DNA of 64,000 nucleotides, taken from Phoronis australis. Its lineage: Eukaryota; Phoronida; Phoronidae. A program made the position numbers and the translations under genes. The notes beneath the pieces are model-generated. The model worked only from the letters and a program-made list of their open reading frames with translations. It was not told the origin of the DNA and did no database searches. The stretch spans positions 173,798-237,797 of the forward strand of contig NMRA01000131.1 in NCBI GenBank assembly GCA_002633005.1, read 5' to 3'. Positions 1-10,020 of the stretch are shown piece by piece. Positions within the stretch are counted from its first letter, which is position 1; each line of letters opens with the position of its first letter.

Positions 1-511
1 CGTGGTACGTAGTCGTAGTCGTAGGTAGGCACTGTGAAAGAGAGTAATAGCCACAGTGTCTCTGGGGCTGAGAGATTAACCAAGATACAATACCGCTGTT
101 TTTGAGACGAGTGAGATTGATTTCAATACGCTGACAGACCGACTCATTCCCAGCTGCAGACATATTCAACACAGTTTTTGAGAGCTCCCTGTAGCCGGCT
201 TTTCGACAACGACTTGCTTGTCGCAGCCAGGCGGAAGTCAGCTTTAAAAGCGGCAAACTAGCGCCACAGCGAAAATTGTTTTAACTCAATTAACATACGA
301 GTTATCAAACCAAAACATTTCAAACTTTGAAAATTGTAGTTTTTTGCCACATACAGTCTTTTTAGGGAAACTAATTATACATAAACTTATAAAATATATA
401 AATAAATGAATATATATAACGTGGCTATAGATAGAGCAATGCGCCCTCTAGTGTTAAAAAGTCAACAAATTGCAAATTGAGCAATCGACTCCTGTCAACA
501 ACCCGAGAAAA
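1..511 (+). promoter_or_regulatory. Upstream region of the first gene
   Basis: No coding feature is visible. The stretch precedes the ATG of the first plus-strand gene and should hold its promoter and 5' UTR. The bases just before the ATG (gagaaaaATG) give an A at -3, a good metazoan start context. I see no clear TATA box or other named site. Assignment is by position only. Confidence 0.4.
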
Positions 512-3452
512 ATGTCTTCGTTACTGACTCCAGAAGATTTAACTGCTTCTAAACTAAGTACTCCTGACCTCATTCAACAGGTAATCAATGTGTTGTTTTT
601 AACTTTTGATGAAATACTGGCAGTGAATCAGCAATTCTAATCGCTTTTTATAGGCGTAGTCGTAAAGACTTGAGTCTTGAGTTCTGACTTCTCATCTGCC
701 CTGGTTCTATTCAATCAATCTTTATCAATGACAATGTTTTGGCCGACTGGCTACTCATACAGTCATATAGACAGTGCCACTGTTTCGAACTTCCTGCTTC
801 AGAAGCTTTATACGCCAGACGTGTTTCGGCGAACTTTGCCTCATACTGATTAAAACATCAAACTCATGTTAAGCACAGGCGTCCTCAGCTTCTGATCGTC
901 CCCAATACACTACATATAATACTACAAGGTATGACACTCCCGACTAGAAATTCCACGGGTGTTTCACTTCAGCCGTCCATAGCAAATGTAAAACTCAATA
1001 AATTTACACAAAACAGAGGTTCAACAAACCAGGAAGAGTTGTTCTTTCTCCCAATACCATTCACGGTGTCCTGTTGTGGTGACTTCGTAAGAAATTCGCA
1101 GTCAAAGAACAAAAATGTTCACAAAAAGCTCCCACACACCTTCATCGTGGGCCGCTCGAGGTCAAGGACGGTACGGAAATTGCCAAATTTATCTCTGAAC
1201 AGACCCCAAACTACTGCCACGAACCTTGATAAGTTGGCCTGCCGAACTTTGTAGGCTGCGGTGTGTCCAAATACCAATAAATCCATAGTGAAATAAAATA
1301 AAAACGTTTTTAAAGATCTAAATTGATACAAAATAGGTTTTTTTGTCTTTAATTTTCCAGTTACTAAACTTTTTTTCGAGAAGCCCTTCATTCAGTTGCC
1401 CAAATAGGCAACTGAATGAAGGAATGTGACTATATGTTAATCAATGTGAGGCATAATTTTCTGAAAAGCTTCTGGCCAGTTGAGACAGGACACAGGTCTG
1501 ATTCAGTGGTCCCTGACTTAGAAAACTAGGCAATCACCGAGTAATGAGGGTTCATTATTTAGTGGATGAAGGTGGTTATCTAAATCTGGGACTGCTATCT
1601 GACCATTGCCCATAACATAGACAGTGCCGTACACTACCACCGTCAACTAGCCCCAGAAGAGATGGTACTGTAGATCATCCCATAGGCCCTCCATACGCCC
1701 GAAGCTTTTTGGCGAATTATACCTTTTGTGCTTAGAAGGAATCCTTAGGAGGCTGTTGATGTCTGTAACTCTTCCCAGCTCATGCAAATACTCCCACAAT
1801 CAAACATTTTTGCGATCAGTCTTTCCCGCAATAAACGACAGATAATGTTGCTGTGTACCACCAGATGGAGCAGGCGATTGATTTTGTTGATGTTGGTGAC
1901 AAGTCGTCCAATCATTGCAACACTAGTGACAGCAGTCAATTCAACAATACCAAACTTTGTTATGTACCTAATTGAAGATCACTTTATGTCTTGGCTATTA
2001 CAGATTGCCTGGCTTTACTATATGAAAAAGGGTGGTGAAGCTCAAGGTGCTTTAGAAAAGATCACTGGTCTTCGTGTTGGCTATGAGCTGTATCAGAGGT
2101 TAACAAAAGAGCGTGAAGTAGAGGCATTACGGGTAAATAGTGATGTCTCAGTTTTCATGAGCAAGTTCCAGTTTTCAGTCTATAGTTAATTATATACTAA
2201 AGTATTGAAAGAAAGGGGATCTGCTTCAGAACATGGTGCAGAGATAACATGTCATGATGTTTCCTTTTCATTGACATGTGTTTTAATGGTATTTGTTACG
2301 ACAACCTTGCATGTGGTTGTCTAACCCCTTGCTCCCTTCAGACATCAACAGTAGACTTGCTAGATAAGCAATCTTATGAGCTGTGTTTGGATTCTCTGCT
2401 GTTCAAACCCTTGCCTGAATTGTACGGGAAATCTCATTACCAATGAAGACTCCAGATTTGGATAGTAAAGAGAATGTTATAAAGACTGTCTACTAAATGT
2501 TTACCAAAATTTTCACTTACTATTTAATATGCATTTGCATGGTGACTCCAGTCAAGATCATTTTTTACATCAACATGGTCGGAATATAACTAGGAAAGAA
2601 ATAATTGATAAAACCACTGACTGTTCACTATGTAGAAAATGTACCATTTTGGTTAAAGATTTTGGAGTCTTGAAAAAGCAGTGCCGAATGAGCAGCTCAC
2701 AGGTGTTTACCACACGCTTGCTCTGTTCAGTTAGGCTTGTGAGCTAGTTCCTACCATGTGTGTTAGTTTCACACTCTCTGCTTGCATGCCCTTCTTTCTA
2801 CCTACTGTCACTGTTAATTTCATTGTTTATTTTGCTTCTACCATGTTCATTTTGCCAAGAGCCTGAGGATGAGACATATGCGCTCAAAATATAGAGCCTA
2901 TTATTTTAATTTGTTCATTTGTAATGTCTATTGGCAATTTTCTTTATAACTGCACTCTGGAAGATCCGAAATTGTGCAGAGAGTATGAGTCAGGGTACAC
3001 CAAGCTGTCCAACACAAAGTAAATTTGTGTTTTCAATAAAGTTTATTTGTGATGTAAAATAATACTTCTTTATTTCAGAACACAACGGTGTCAGAAAGGA
3101 GACATTTAGTTTTTATCAATTTCCCTGTAAAAGTATGTAAAGTAGCTAGACCTATAGATAGAGGGAAGCTCCTCAATCGCCCAGTGCTAGCATTCCCATA
3201 CAACCACAGGGGCAGTTAGCTGAGAGCCTCATTAAGTTGGGAAAAGTTCAGAAGTTTAACCCTCATATGGTACAGTGTGCCTGCTGTCACTTGGCCTGAC
3301 ATTAATGAAGTGTTTTTTCTTCTTTCTAGAACCAGGTGATATTGAACATAGCCGAGTTCATCAAAAAGAATCCCAAGGCATCACAAGCTGCTATTGCCAA
3401 AGAGGTACAGTCGCAGATACAGATGTTCGCAGCAGCTCTACAACAGATGTAA
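512..3452 (+). CDS. Unrecognised small protein gene, 3-4 exons
   Basis: Exons proposed from splice sites and open frames are 512-580, 2004-2132, possibly 3079-3132, and 3330-3452 (stop TAA at 3450). All junctions are phase 0. The first exon starts MSSLLTPEDLTASKL, the second contains ALEKITGLRVGYELYQRLTK, and the last ends in a helix-like, Ala/Gln-rich stretch finishing AAALQQM. The product would be 106 residues, or 124 if the 18-codon exon is used. It has no signal peptide or membrane segment and looks alpha-helical. The GLRVGYELYQRLTK piece faintly recalls the GFRVGQ-type helix of TRAPPC6 proteins, but the rest does not fit, so I do not assign it. An ACATCA-starting open stretch at 2342 after a good acceptor has no phase-compatible donor and was left out. 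The gene is convergent with the coiled-coil gene downstream. Possible poly(A) signals are at 4302 and 4531. Confidence 0.55.
750..1720. repeat. Foldback-type dispersed repeat, copy A
   Basis: This segment lies in the first intron of the unrecognised gene and is similar to 10430-11460. Shared blocks include CACTTCAGCC..CAAAT near 965, AATTTACACAAAACAG near 999, the run around AGTTGTTCTTTCTCC near 1038, and GAGGCATAATTT..GAAAAGCTT near 1449. It also has internal inverted arms: TGCCTCATACTGATTAAAAC near 838 against TTAATCAATGTGAGGCA near 1438. No transposase frame is visible, so it is probably a non-autonomous DNA element. Confidence 0.6.
1385..1422. repeat. Perfect 16-bp hairpin
   Basis: CCTTCATTCAGTTGCC at 1385-1400 is followed by a 6-nt loop and its exact reverse complement at 1407-1422. 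The same TTCAGTTGCCCAAAT core occurs in the longer inverted repeat at 10919-11040, so this belongs to the foldback family and is not a gene-specific regulatory stem. Confidence 0.8.
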
Positions 3453-5479
3453 TGACATCTGTGGTGAAACAACTGACTCATAAACTCAGGACTTGTGATG
3501 TCATATGCTCTACAGTTCTGTGATAGTAGTTGTACATGCAATCCTTAGAATTGTGTTGTGTTCTGTGTTGTCCCATCATGTATATATTCATGTTGGTCTT
3601 AAAGCACAGCAGTCTTGTACCCTTAACAACATTGTAATTTTCATTACATGTTGTCAAATGAAGTAGTGTCAGCATTACTGACTGACTAACCTATTAATGA
3701 TGCATTTGTTTTCCATCTCCACTCTGGTATAAGCCAACCTCTTAGGAGCCAACCTCTTAGGTTTGGGTTACTCTCACCTATGAGCCCATGTTTTCAGATA
3801 TAAGCGCATCCCAATTTTTTGGCATGCAAGCCCAGGCTCGCCCCCTATTACCTTTCAGTCCACACCTTAGGCAGAGTTAGCACAAATCTTTAGAAAAAGA
3901 GGCTGCGACAGCACGCGTTCATCTCAAGCATGTCTCATGTCTTAGGGTGTAATATAAATGTCGGATATAAGGCCTTGCCTATTTTTAGAGATCCTCAATC
4001 ACAATCCTAATAAGCTTATACCAGAACAGATGCTGCAAGTCTTCATTCATGGTCATTCTTGATTATCAATGTTGAAATACTTTGGTTGCCATTTTTTAAT
4101 TTGTTCTATTGCTTATTTATAAATTAGTAGATATTGATATTGTATTGAATTGGTGTTTCGTTATGGAGGGTTTTTAATATTCGGTTGTTATATCTGCTTG
4201 TGATTGCATGTTTGGTCATATTTTATCTCTTGATCGTTATTTTCCATAAAAAATTAAACACTTGCTCATTATTTTAGCATTTTTTTCTAAAAAGCTTGGC
4301 AAATAAACCCACATCAAAAATCCTGGTTATGTTGCTTTTGATTTTTTTAAATTTTGTCATATATACAGTGTAAATTTATGTAGAACCTTATCTTCAAGTC
4401 TATGTATTTAGCAAAATATCTACAAAACTGTAGACTTGAACTTCATGGGGAAAAGATTCTAATTTCTGATCATAGTAGAAAGCCTGTCACTTAGTTGCAA
4501 TCGGCCATGAACTGGGTCGTGTGTCTTGTCAATAAAATTTAGCAAACAAAGAACGGTACGTTGATAGTCAACCAAGGTGGTCAATAACATGTCATTGACT
4601 TACTTTTATTTGATAAAAATGTTAAGATGAAATTTCAAAAATGTTGCCATTTTCAAAATTTTCATTTCATTTTATGAAACTTGAAATTTTTCCTGAAAGT
4701 CATAAAAGTCCCAATTTATGGTAGCCCCTCATCCCAAAGTAAAATAGTTTAAGGCTAATTCATCAACAGGTGTTTGGAGAACTATGCAGTAGGCAGTCTG
4801 AAAATTTCATTCTGAATCCGATAAGTTATTTCTAAGATATGATGTTCAGAAATTAGCTAAATTTGAACATTCTTCTGGGGTCCTATATAACATTAAGTGT
4901 AATGGAATACGCGAAATGAACAATTGATCAAGTTTCTGATATATTTTGTTTTCACAAAATTCATCAGTTATAACGAAAACTATTGTCTGTTGCAAGTGGT
5001 TTGATTGAAATTAATTTGATTGTAACTTGATCTGCCTAGTATACTGTGCAATTGATATGTCCTGCTCCTTAATTTGGTATTTGAATTGAATATTGCATGG
5101 TCACTGTGGTAGTATTTTATCAGTGTGTTGTGTCCTTATCCCTCAAGTGCTGATATTCTTTGTAGATGGTCAGGGTGAGATATAAATAAGGCAGGTGACT
5201 AAATGAATAAGATACCAATTTATTTCTAAATACTAATATCTAAAGTGTGTGGAAGCCTCCAGACAATAATAAAATATGCACCTTTACTTTATCTACAGGT
5301 TTCTTTACTACTGTGTGATTGTGGCATAATATCATTAATCTTATAAATTGAAAACATGAATATTTTACACATGCTGTATCGAAATATTTCAAATGCTTTA
5401 CACTGAACAGATCTTTTGAAATATTTACAAAAATTAAAAATTTCAATTGCACTTGGGTTTACATTTTACAACTGGACAG
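3453..5479. other. Convergent intergenic region and 3' UTRs
   Basis: The stretch lies between the stop codons of two convergent genes. It contains the presumed 3' UTR of the plus-strand gene (AATAAA at 4302 and 4531) and, on the minus strand, AATAAA at 5224-5219, about 256 nt past the coiled-coil gene stop. Positions 4590-4900 are similar to 41880-42165. No open frame with coding character was seen. Confidence 0.5.
4590..4900. repeat. AT-rich dispersed repeat, copy 1 (partner 41880-42165)
   Basis: The order of blocks is shared with 41880-42165: an AAATTTC..TTTTCATTT(T)ATG stretch, a TCATAAAAGTCC / TCATTAAAATCC block, GGAGAAC(T/A)..., then a GAAA(A)TTTCAT block followed by a (TT)GAGATATGA / AAGATATGAT motif and a GGGTC(C/G)TA(T/C)ATAA end. 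Divergence is substantial. The class of element is unknown. Confidence 0.45.
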
Positions 5480-8400
5480 TTAATATTGGCGTGGATCTGC
5501 CTTTTGTGGTGATAACGACCTTGTCCGTGTCCTGGTCCTTGTCCTTGACCTTGATCTCGACCTTGAACGGGGGCTGAGCACCATATGAGTAGCGTCTATG
5601 TATCCTGCACGGAAACCGTCCTCCATGTCTTCAAGTGCACTTTCAATTCCAATGGCCGAGACAGTGTGTGCGTGATGTGCCTGCACAAGTTTTTCTAGGC
5701 GAGAAATAATTTCAAAATCAGGTACAGCTAATGTGTTGATGTCTAAGCCAAGCATTCTGGAAATCACTTGTCGAAGATCCAACAGCTGTTTTTCTCTCTT
5801 GGAGGTTTCTTCAAGAGATAGCTTAGTTGTTCTTAATTCACTCGTCAAAGCCTGTACTGCATTCTGGGAAACCGCTTTCTTCTCCCCAAGCTCATTTTCA
5901 GTGAAATCCACTTCATCCTTCAGTTGACTAATCTTCTTGGATTGCTTCACTCGTACCTTATCCAGCTGTTGCAGCTTGAGCTCCAAATTTTCAATCTCTC
6001 TCTCCTGCTCAAGGGTGCGAACCTTCAAGCTAGATGAACCCAGGAGCTGTGCTTTGAGATCAGTTATCTCCTGACGTGCTTCGGCGACCTGAGATTGATA
6101 TTTCTCGACAAGGCGCTGCAGTTTCCTCACCTTCAGCGTCTCTCCATCCTTCTCTTTCTCAATTTCAGTCTTGCCAAGCAGACGTTCCTCCATGGCGGTG
6201 ATTTTCTTTCTCAGTAGGTCCAAATGCAAGTCCTTACTTTCCAGCTGTTCCTTTAGAGACTTGACCTTGCGTTGCAAGTTGTACACGTGAGTGCTGCGAT
6301 CAGCGAGAGCGTCAGCCTCCAATTTGACCAGCTGTTCGGCCCGTGCGACTATGGCTTCTCCGTTCATGTCGTATCCAATCTCGGCAGATATGCGATCCAT
6401 TTTCATGATTTCAGCAATTTTCTCCATAAATCTCAAATACTTCTCCTTGTCTGTTCTCAGTCCGTCGCGGAATACTTCATTGGCTGCGCAATCTCCCTCG
6501 GCTCGTTTCAGACGTTCTTGCAGGTCGGTGTTTTCTGCCTCAATTCGCTGGATTCTGCGCTCTGCTGACTGGCGTACCTCATACTGTCCCTCGAACTTTT
6601 CAGTCATGTTCTTGACTTTGTTTTCAAGCATGTCCACATGCTGCAAGTAGAAAGATATTGGCATCAATAATATTTCCAAATCTCATGCCCAAAGGTCAAA
6701 GGTGTTTATAAACCAGAATGCACTAAAGCCAGTGTATTATTTGCTTATAAAGCTTCCAGCACTTAAAAACTGTCAGATGAACCTAGCAAGCCAATGGTTA
6801 TTAAATGCTTTTTGTAACGTAACAACTTACTACATCTCTATCTCTGTTGGTGGCCTGAAGATGGCGGATCCTGTCCTTAATCCCTTCCTCACTGAGCTCC
6901 ACCTTATGGTATGCATCAGACAATAGATTTGAGAGTGATTCCTTGAACAAAGAATATTGCGTCTTAGAAGCCTGTACAGAGTGAGCCGTCTCGCGCAGAT
7001 CTCTGTCGAGTGTTGACAGACGACCTTCTCTCATTTCAAGTTCACGTTTTGTCGAATCCCAAGCCTTCTGTTTGATGACCAGTTGCTCCCTGATGAGTTC
7101 GAGCTCTCGTTCTAAGTTGTCTTTAGCACGCAAAGCATTATCAAGCTCCTGAAACAACATGAATTTAATTAAAGCTGGTTGTACAAACCGATGTTATCGA
7201 GTTGTCACCTAATTATCATTTGATTTATAAGTTGTCAGTTTTTCCAAGGCAACGAAAATTCAAACTTATACAAAAATCACCTTCATGAAGTGCAAAATGT
7301 AGAGTTCCGTGTTACTCTAGTTTCGTTTCAAAAGATGTACTTACTGCTTTGATGGTGTCCAGCTCAGATGTGTACTTGGTTGAGGACTTCTGTTCACGTC
7401 CAACCTCAGAAACTAGTCTCATGATGGTTTCCCGGCTGGCTTTAGATTCCAGCTCTGTGTTGGCGAGGGTCTCGTTCAGTGTTACTAGTTTACCTCTCAG
7501 CATTGCGTTGTCATTTCCCAGTTCTTTAATCTGGAACAATATACAAGTCCAATTGCAATCAAGTATTGACTGATAACCACTTCTATTATTTTTCTTATCG
7601 TTACTGTCTCGGTCTTTTTCGTTATTAACTTGTGTCTTGTTTACATACATGTAGGTAAACAGCACAAAACAAACTACATTTAATCTACATGACACTTAAT
7701 TCATGCGTAACTAAGTTTTAAATTTCTGTAACTCTAGAAATAAGATGTAGTTCAGTTATTGATTTTTGTCATTAGCATTCACCTAGTAGACAGCTCACCT
7801 TTGCGATCATTGTGTCAGCTGAGGCAGGTACAAATCCTGACACGTCATCACACATCAGAGCTCGGCTGAACCGACTTATAATATCCTTGTACTTGTTTTC
7901 CCATGAGCTTATTTGTTGCTCCTTGGAGTCTCTATCTTCAAGGTTAGACCTGCATGACAAAATGATAATCCTTATTAATATTCTGACCAAAAAAGTTTTT
8001 GCGGTATTGTTTCAACTTGAGGTAAATATCTTAATTGGCTACCATTTCAAAAATTGCATAGATTTTTCTAAAAGTGAGCAGAGACTGCACAGCTAGGTAC
8101 AGAACTCAATCAGTGATATAACATTTTCTACACTTAATTTAACTGACCTTAATCTTGATTCAAGTTCCGAAATTCTCTCTTGGGCCTCCCTATTTTCCTT
8201 CTGAAGCGTTGCTATGGTAACTTCACTGCGAGTTGCGACATTCTCAAGCGAGCCTGTGTTACTCTCTGCCTCCTGCAGCCGTTCTCGTAGCGACCTGACG
8301 AGCGCCGTCTGTCTGGCGTCGTTTTCCTTCTGGTTTTCCAGTTCATTACGTAGTTCCCTGATCTTGGAGTCTTTGCTGTCGTTCTCCAGCTGTGTCTCCC

Positions 8401-9746
8401 GTAATTCCCGTGTGATGTTTTCTATTTTGACCTGGAGTGCAGCTACTTCACTTCTGGCCGACTCGGATGAATAGCGCTCAACACTCATCCAATTATCCTA
8501 CAATGCAATAAAGTAATTAATGTATATGCATTTAGAAGAATGAAAATGTTTCTAAGAAATATAACAATCAGTTAGATATAAAATGTATCTAAGTAAATAC
8601 GATGAATTTTAAATCTATTATAAAACCTAAGCAGATTTTACAAAATAGTTATAATTTTTTATTGAAATACAGGGTTTGTAAATAACATAAATATCATCAC
8701 AGTATAACAAAATTTATTTTGTCCATCATTCTCGTAATAATACAATAGAATAGACTGTAAGTGTAGCGTGTCAGTCTATCAATACCCTACTTTGTAACCA
8801 TGGCGGCTCAATACTGCATAAACAGACCTGTGAGCCTTTGTTTACACAGGACAGGCTGCCATTGGATTCAATTGACCTAAATCAATAAATAGTCATCACC
8901 GGTCAGCTATAACAACATGCAACATCAGTAGTGCCTGGGTTGATTAAATGGACACGAATTATTACTAATAATAATAAACTTCACATTTGTATCTAATGTG
9001 AATTGAAGCTTGTTTACTGATTCGTGCATACCTTCTGCAGTTCAAAACTCCTTGAAGTTGGGTTTCTTGAACTATTTCTTTCACTTTCAAGTGAGGAAAG
9101 TTGTGCAATTAGGTGGTCCTTCTTTTTCATTTCTTCTTTGAACTTTTGAAGTTGTTCTTGCATCTGAAAAGTAATTCACTCGATGAATGGACTGTCTAAA
9201 ATCCACACATCATAAACCCGATGCATAATGTATTTATAAACGGATGAAGTACGTACATCGCAGTGTACATGTACAATGAAGTAGCAATTAAATCATGGAA
9301 AAGTATAATTCAGTACCAATCATTTTAAGATACGTAATGCTTTAAAATGAGTACATCAATTCAAAATATCGCACAACTATAACGATCGGCAGATGTATAA
9401 TTATAACATTCAAAAGAGTAGTGCTGATATTGACTGGTCATTCGTCAATTAAACATTAGATAGCGCGTCGTGTCCGCGATTTAGGTAACATGTCGATACA
9501 TTAGGTAGAATTCACACTCGCACCAACCTCTACAACAGCTTTTCTGCTTTGTGAAGGTGATGATGACCGGTTATAGATTGACGGACTCTGTTCCCTTTCT
9601 CTATAAAGGGACGCCGGTGCAGTAGTGTTGAAGCGCACATGTAAATCATCATCCACAGATGAAACGCATTGCCTTGCCCTTCCATGTGATCGTCGTATGC
9701 TGGGTAGGCCGTCTATGTATTTGTCACCGTCGAGGTAGGAAGCCAT
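5480..9746 (-). CDS. Coiled-coil protein, probably CCDC170-like
   Basis: Seven coding exons on the minus strand: 9746-9528, 9163-9032, 8497-8148, 7949-7799, 7530-7345, 7148-6834, 6640-5480. All introns are GT-AG and the frame is continuous, giving 837 residues. The N-terminal ~75 residues are Ser/Arg-rich and start MASYLDGDKYIDG. From about residue 74 almost the whole chain is heptad-rich Glu/Lys/Leu/Arg coiled coil. A more conserved-looking segment near residues 747-770 contains MLGLDINTLAVPDFEIISRL. The last ~30 residues are an alternating Arg-Ser / Arg-Thr tail ending QKADPRQY. CCDC170 is a microtubule-associated coiled-coil protein of the Golgi/centrosome and cilia context. I assign it from overall architecture and the C-terminal segment, not from a search. 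Another ciliary or centrosomal coiled-coil protein is the main alternative. The start codon is the first ATG in the 5' exon, which faces the COX7A2L-like gene. Confidence 0.65.
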
Positions 9747-10020
9747 CGCCGATGAAAGCCTGTTACAGTTTTCGCGCTAGAAAATACTGTAAAACGTGTC
9801 CGTACTTTATCAATTCAGATCGAGAAATGCGTTGTGTTCAAGGTGTAGCCAAACAACTACCTGCCAGGTATCACCAGGGGCAACAAGGAAACAAATACCA
9901 CGGTGACACGTGACACGTTGACCTCGGAACTGACGTCACATGACCTGTCCGCACTGCGCCGCCATTTTGGTTGGAAGAAGGAATAGATTGTAGGTGATCA
10001 CATTTTTTTGTGACTTACAC
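9747..10020. promoter_or_regulatory. Bidirectional promoter between coiled-coil and COX7A2L-like genes
   Basis: Only 274 bp separate two divergent ATGs. The interval holds an E-box CACGTG at 9907-9912, a perfect CRE TGACGTCA at 9931-9938, and a YY1-type GCCGCCATTTTGG at 9958-9970. It has no TATA box. E-box, CRE and YY1 sites are common in promoters of nuclear genes for mitochondrial proteins, which suits the COX7A2L side. Motif identity is seen directly; function is inferred. Confidence 0.7.

Noticed and set aside
931-1254. 107-codon open frame
   Set aside because: Part of the foldback repeat; the homologous stretch at 11245 is not conserved as a protein.
2342-2430. Extra exon of the first gene starting ACATCAACAG
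   Set aside because: Good acceptor, but the only GT donor gives phase 2, which does not fit the phase-0 exons on either side.
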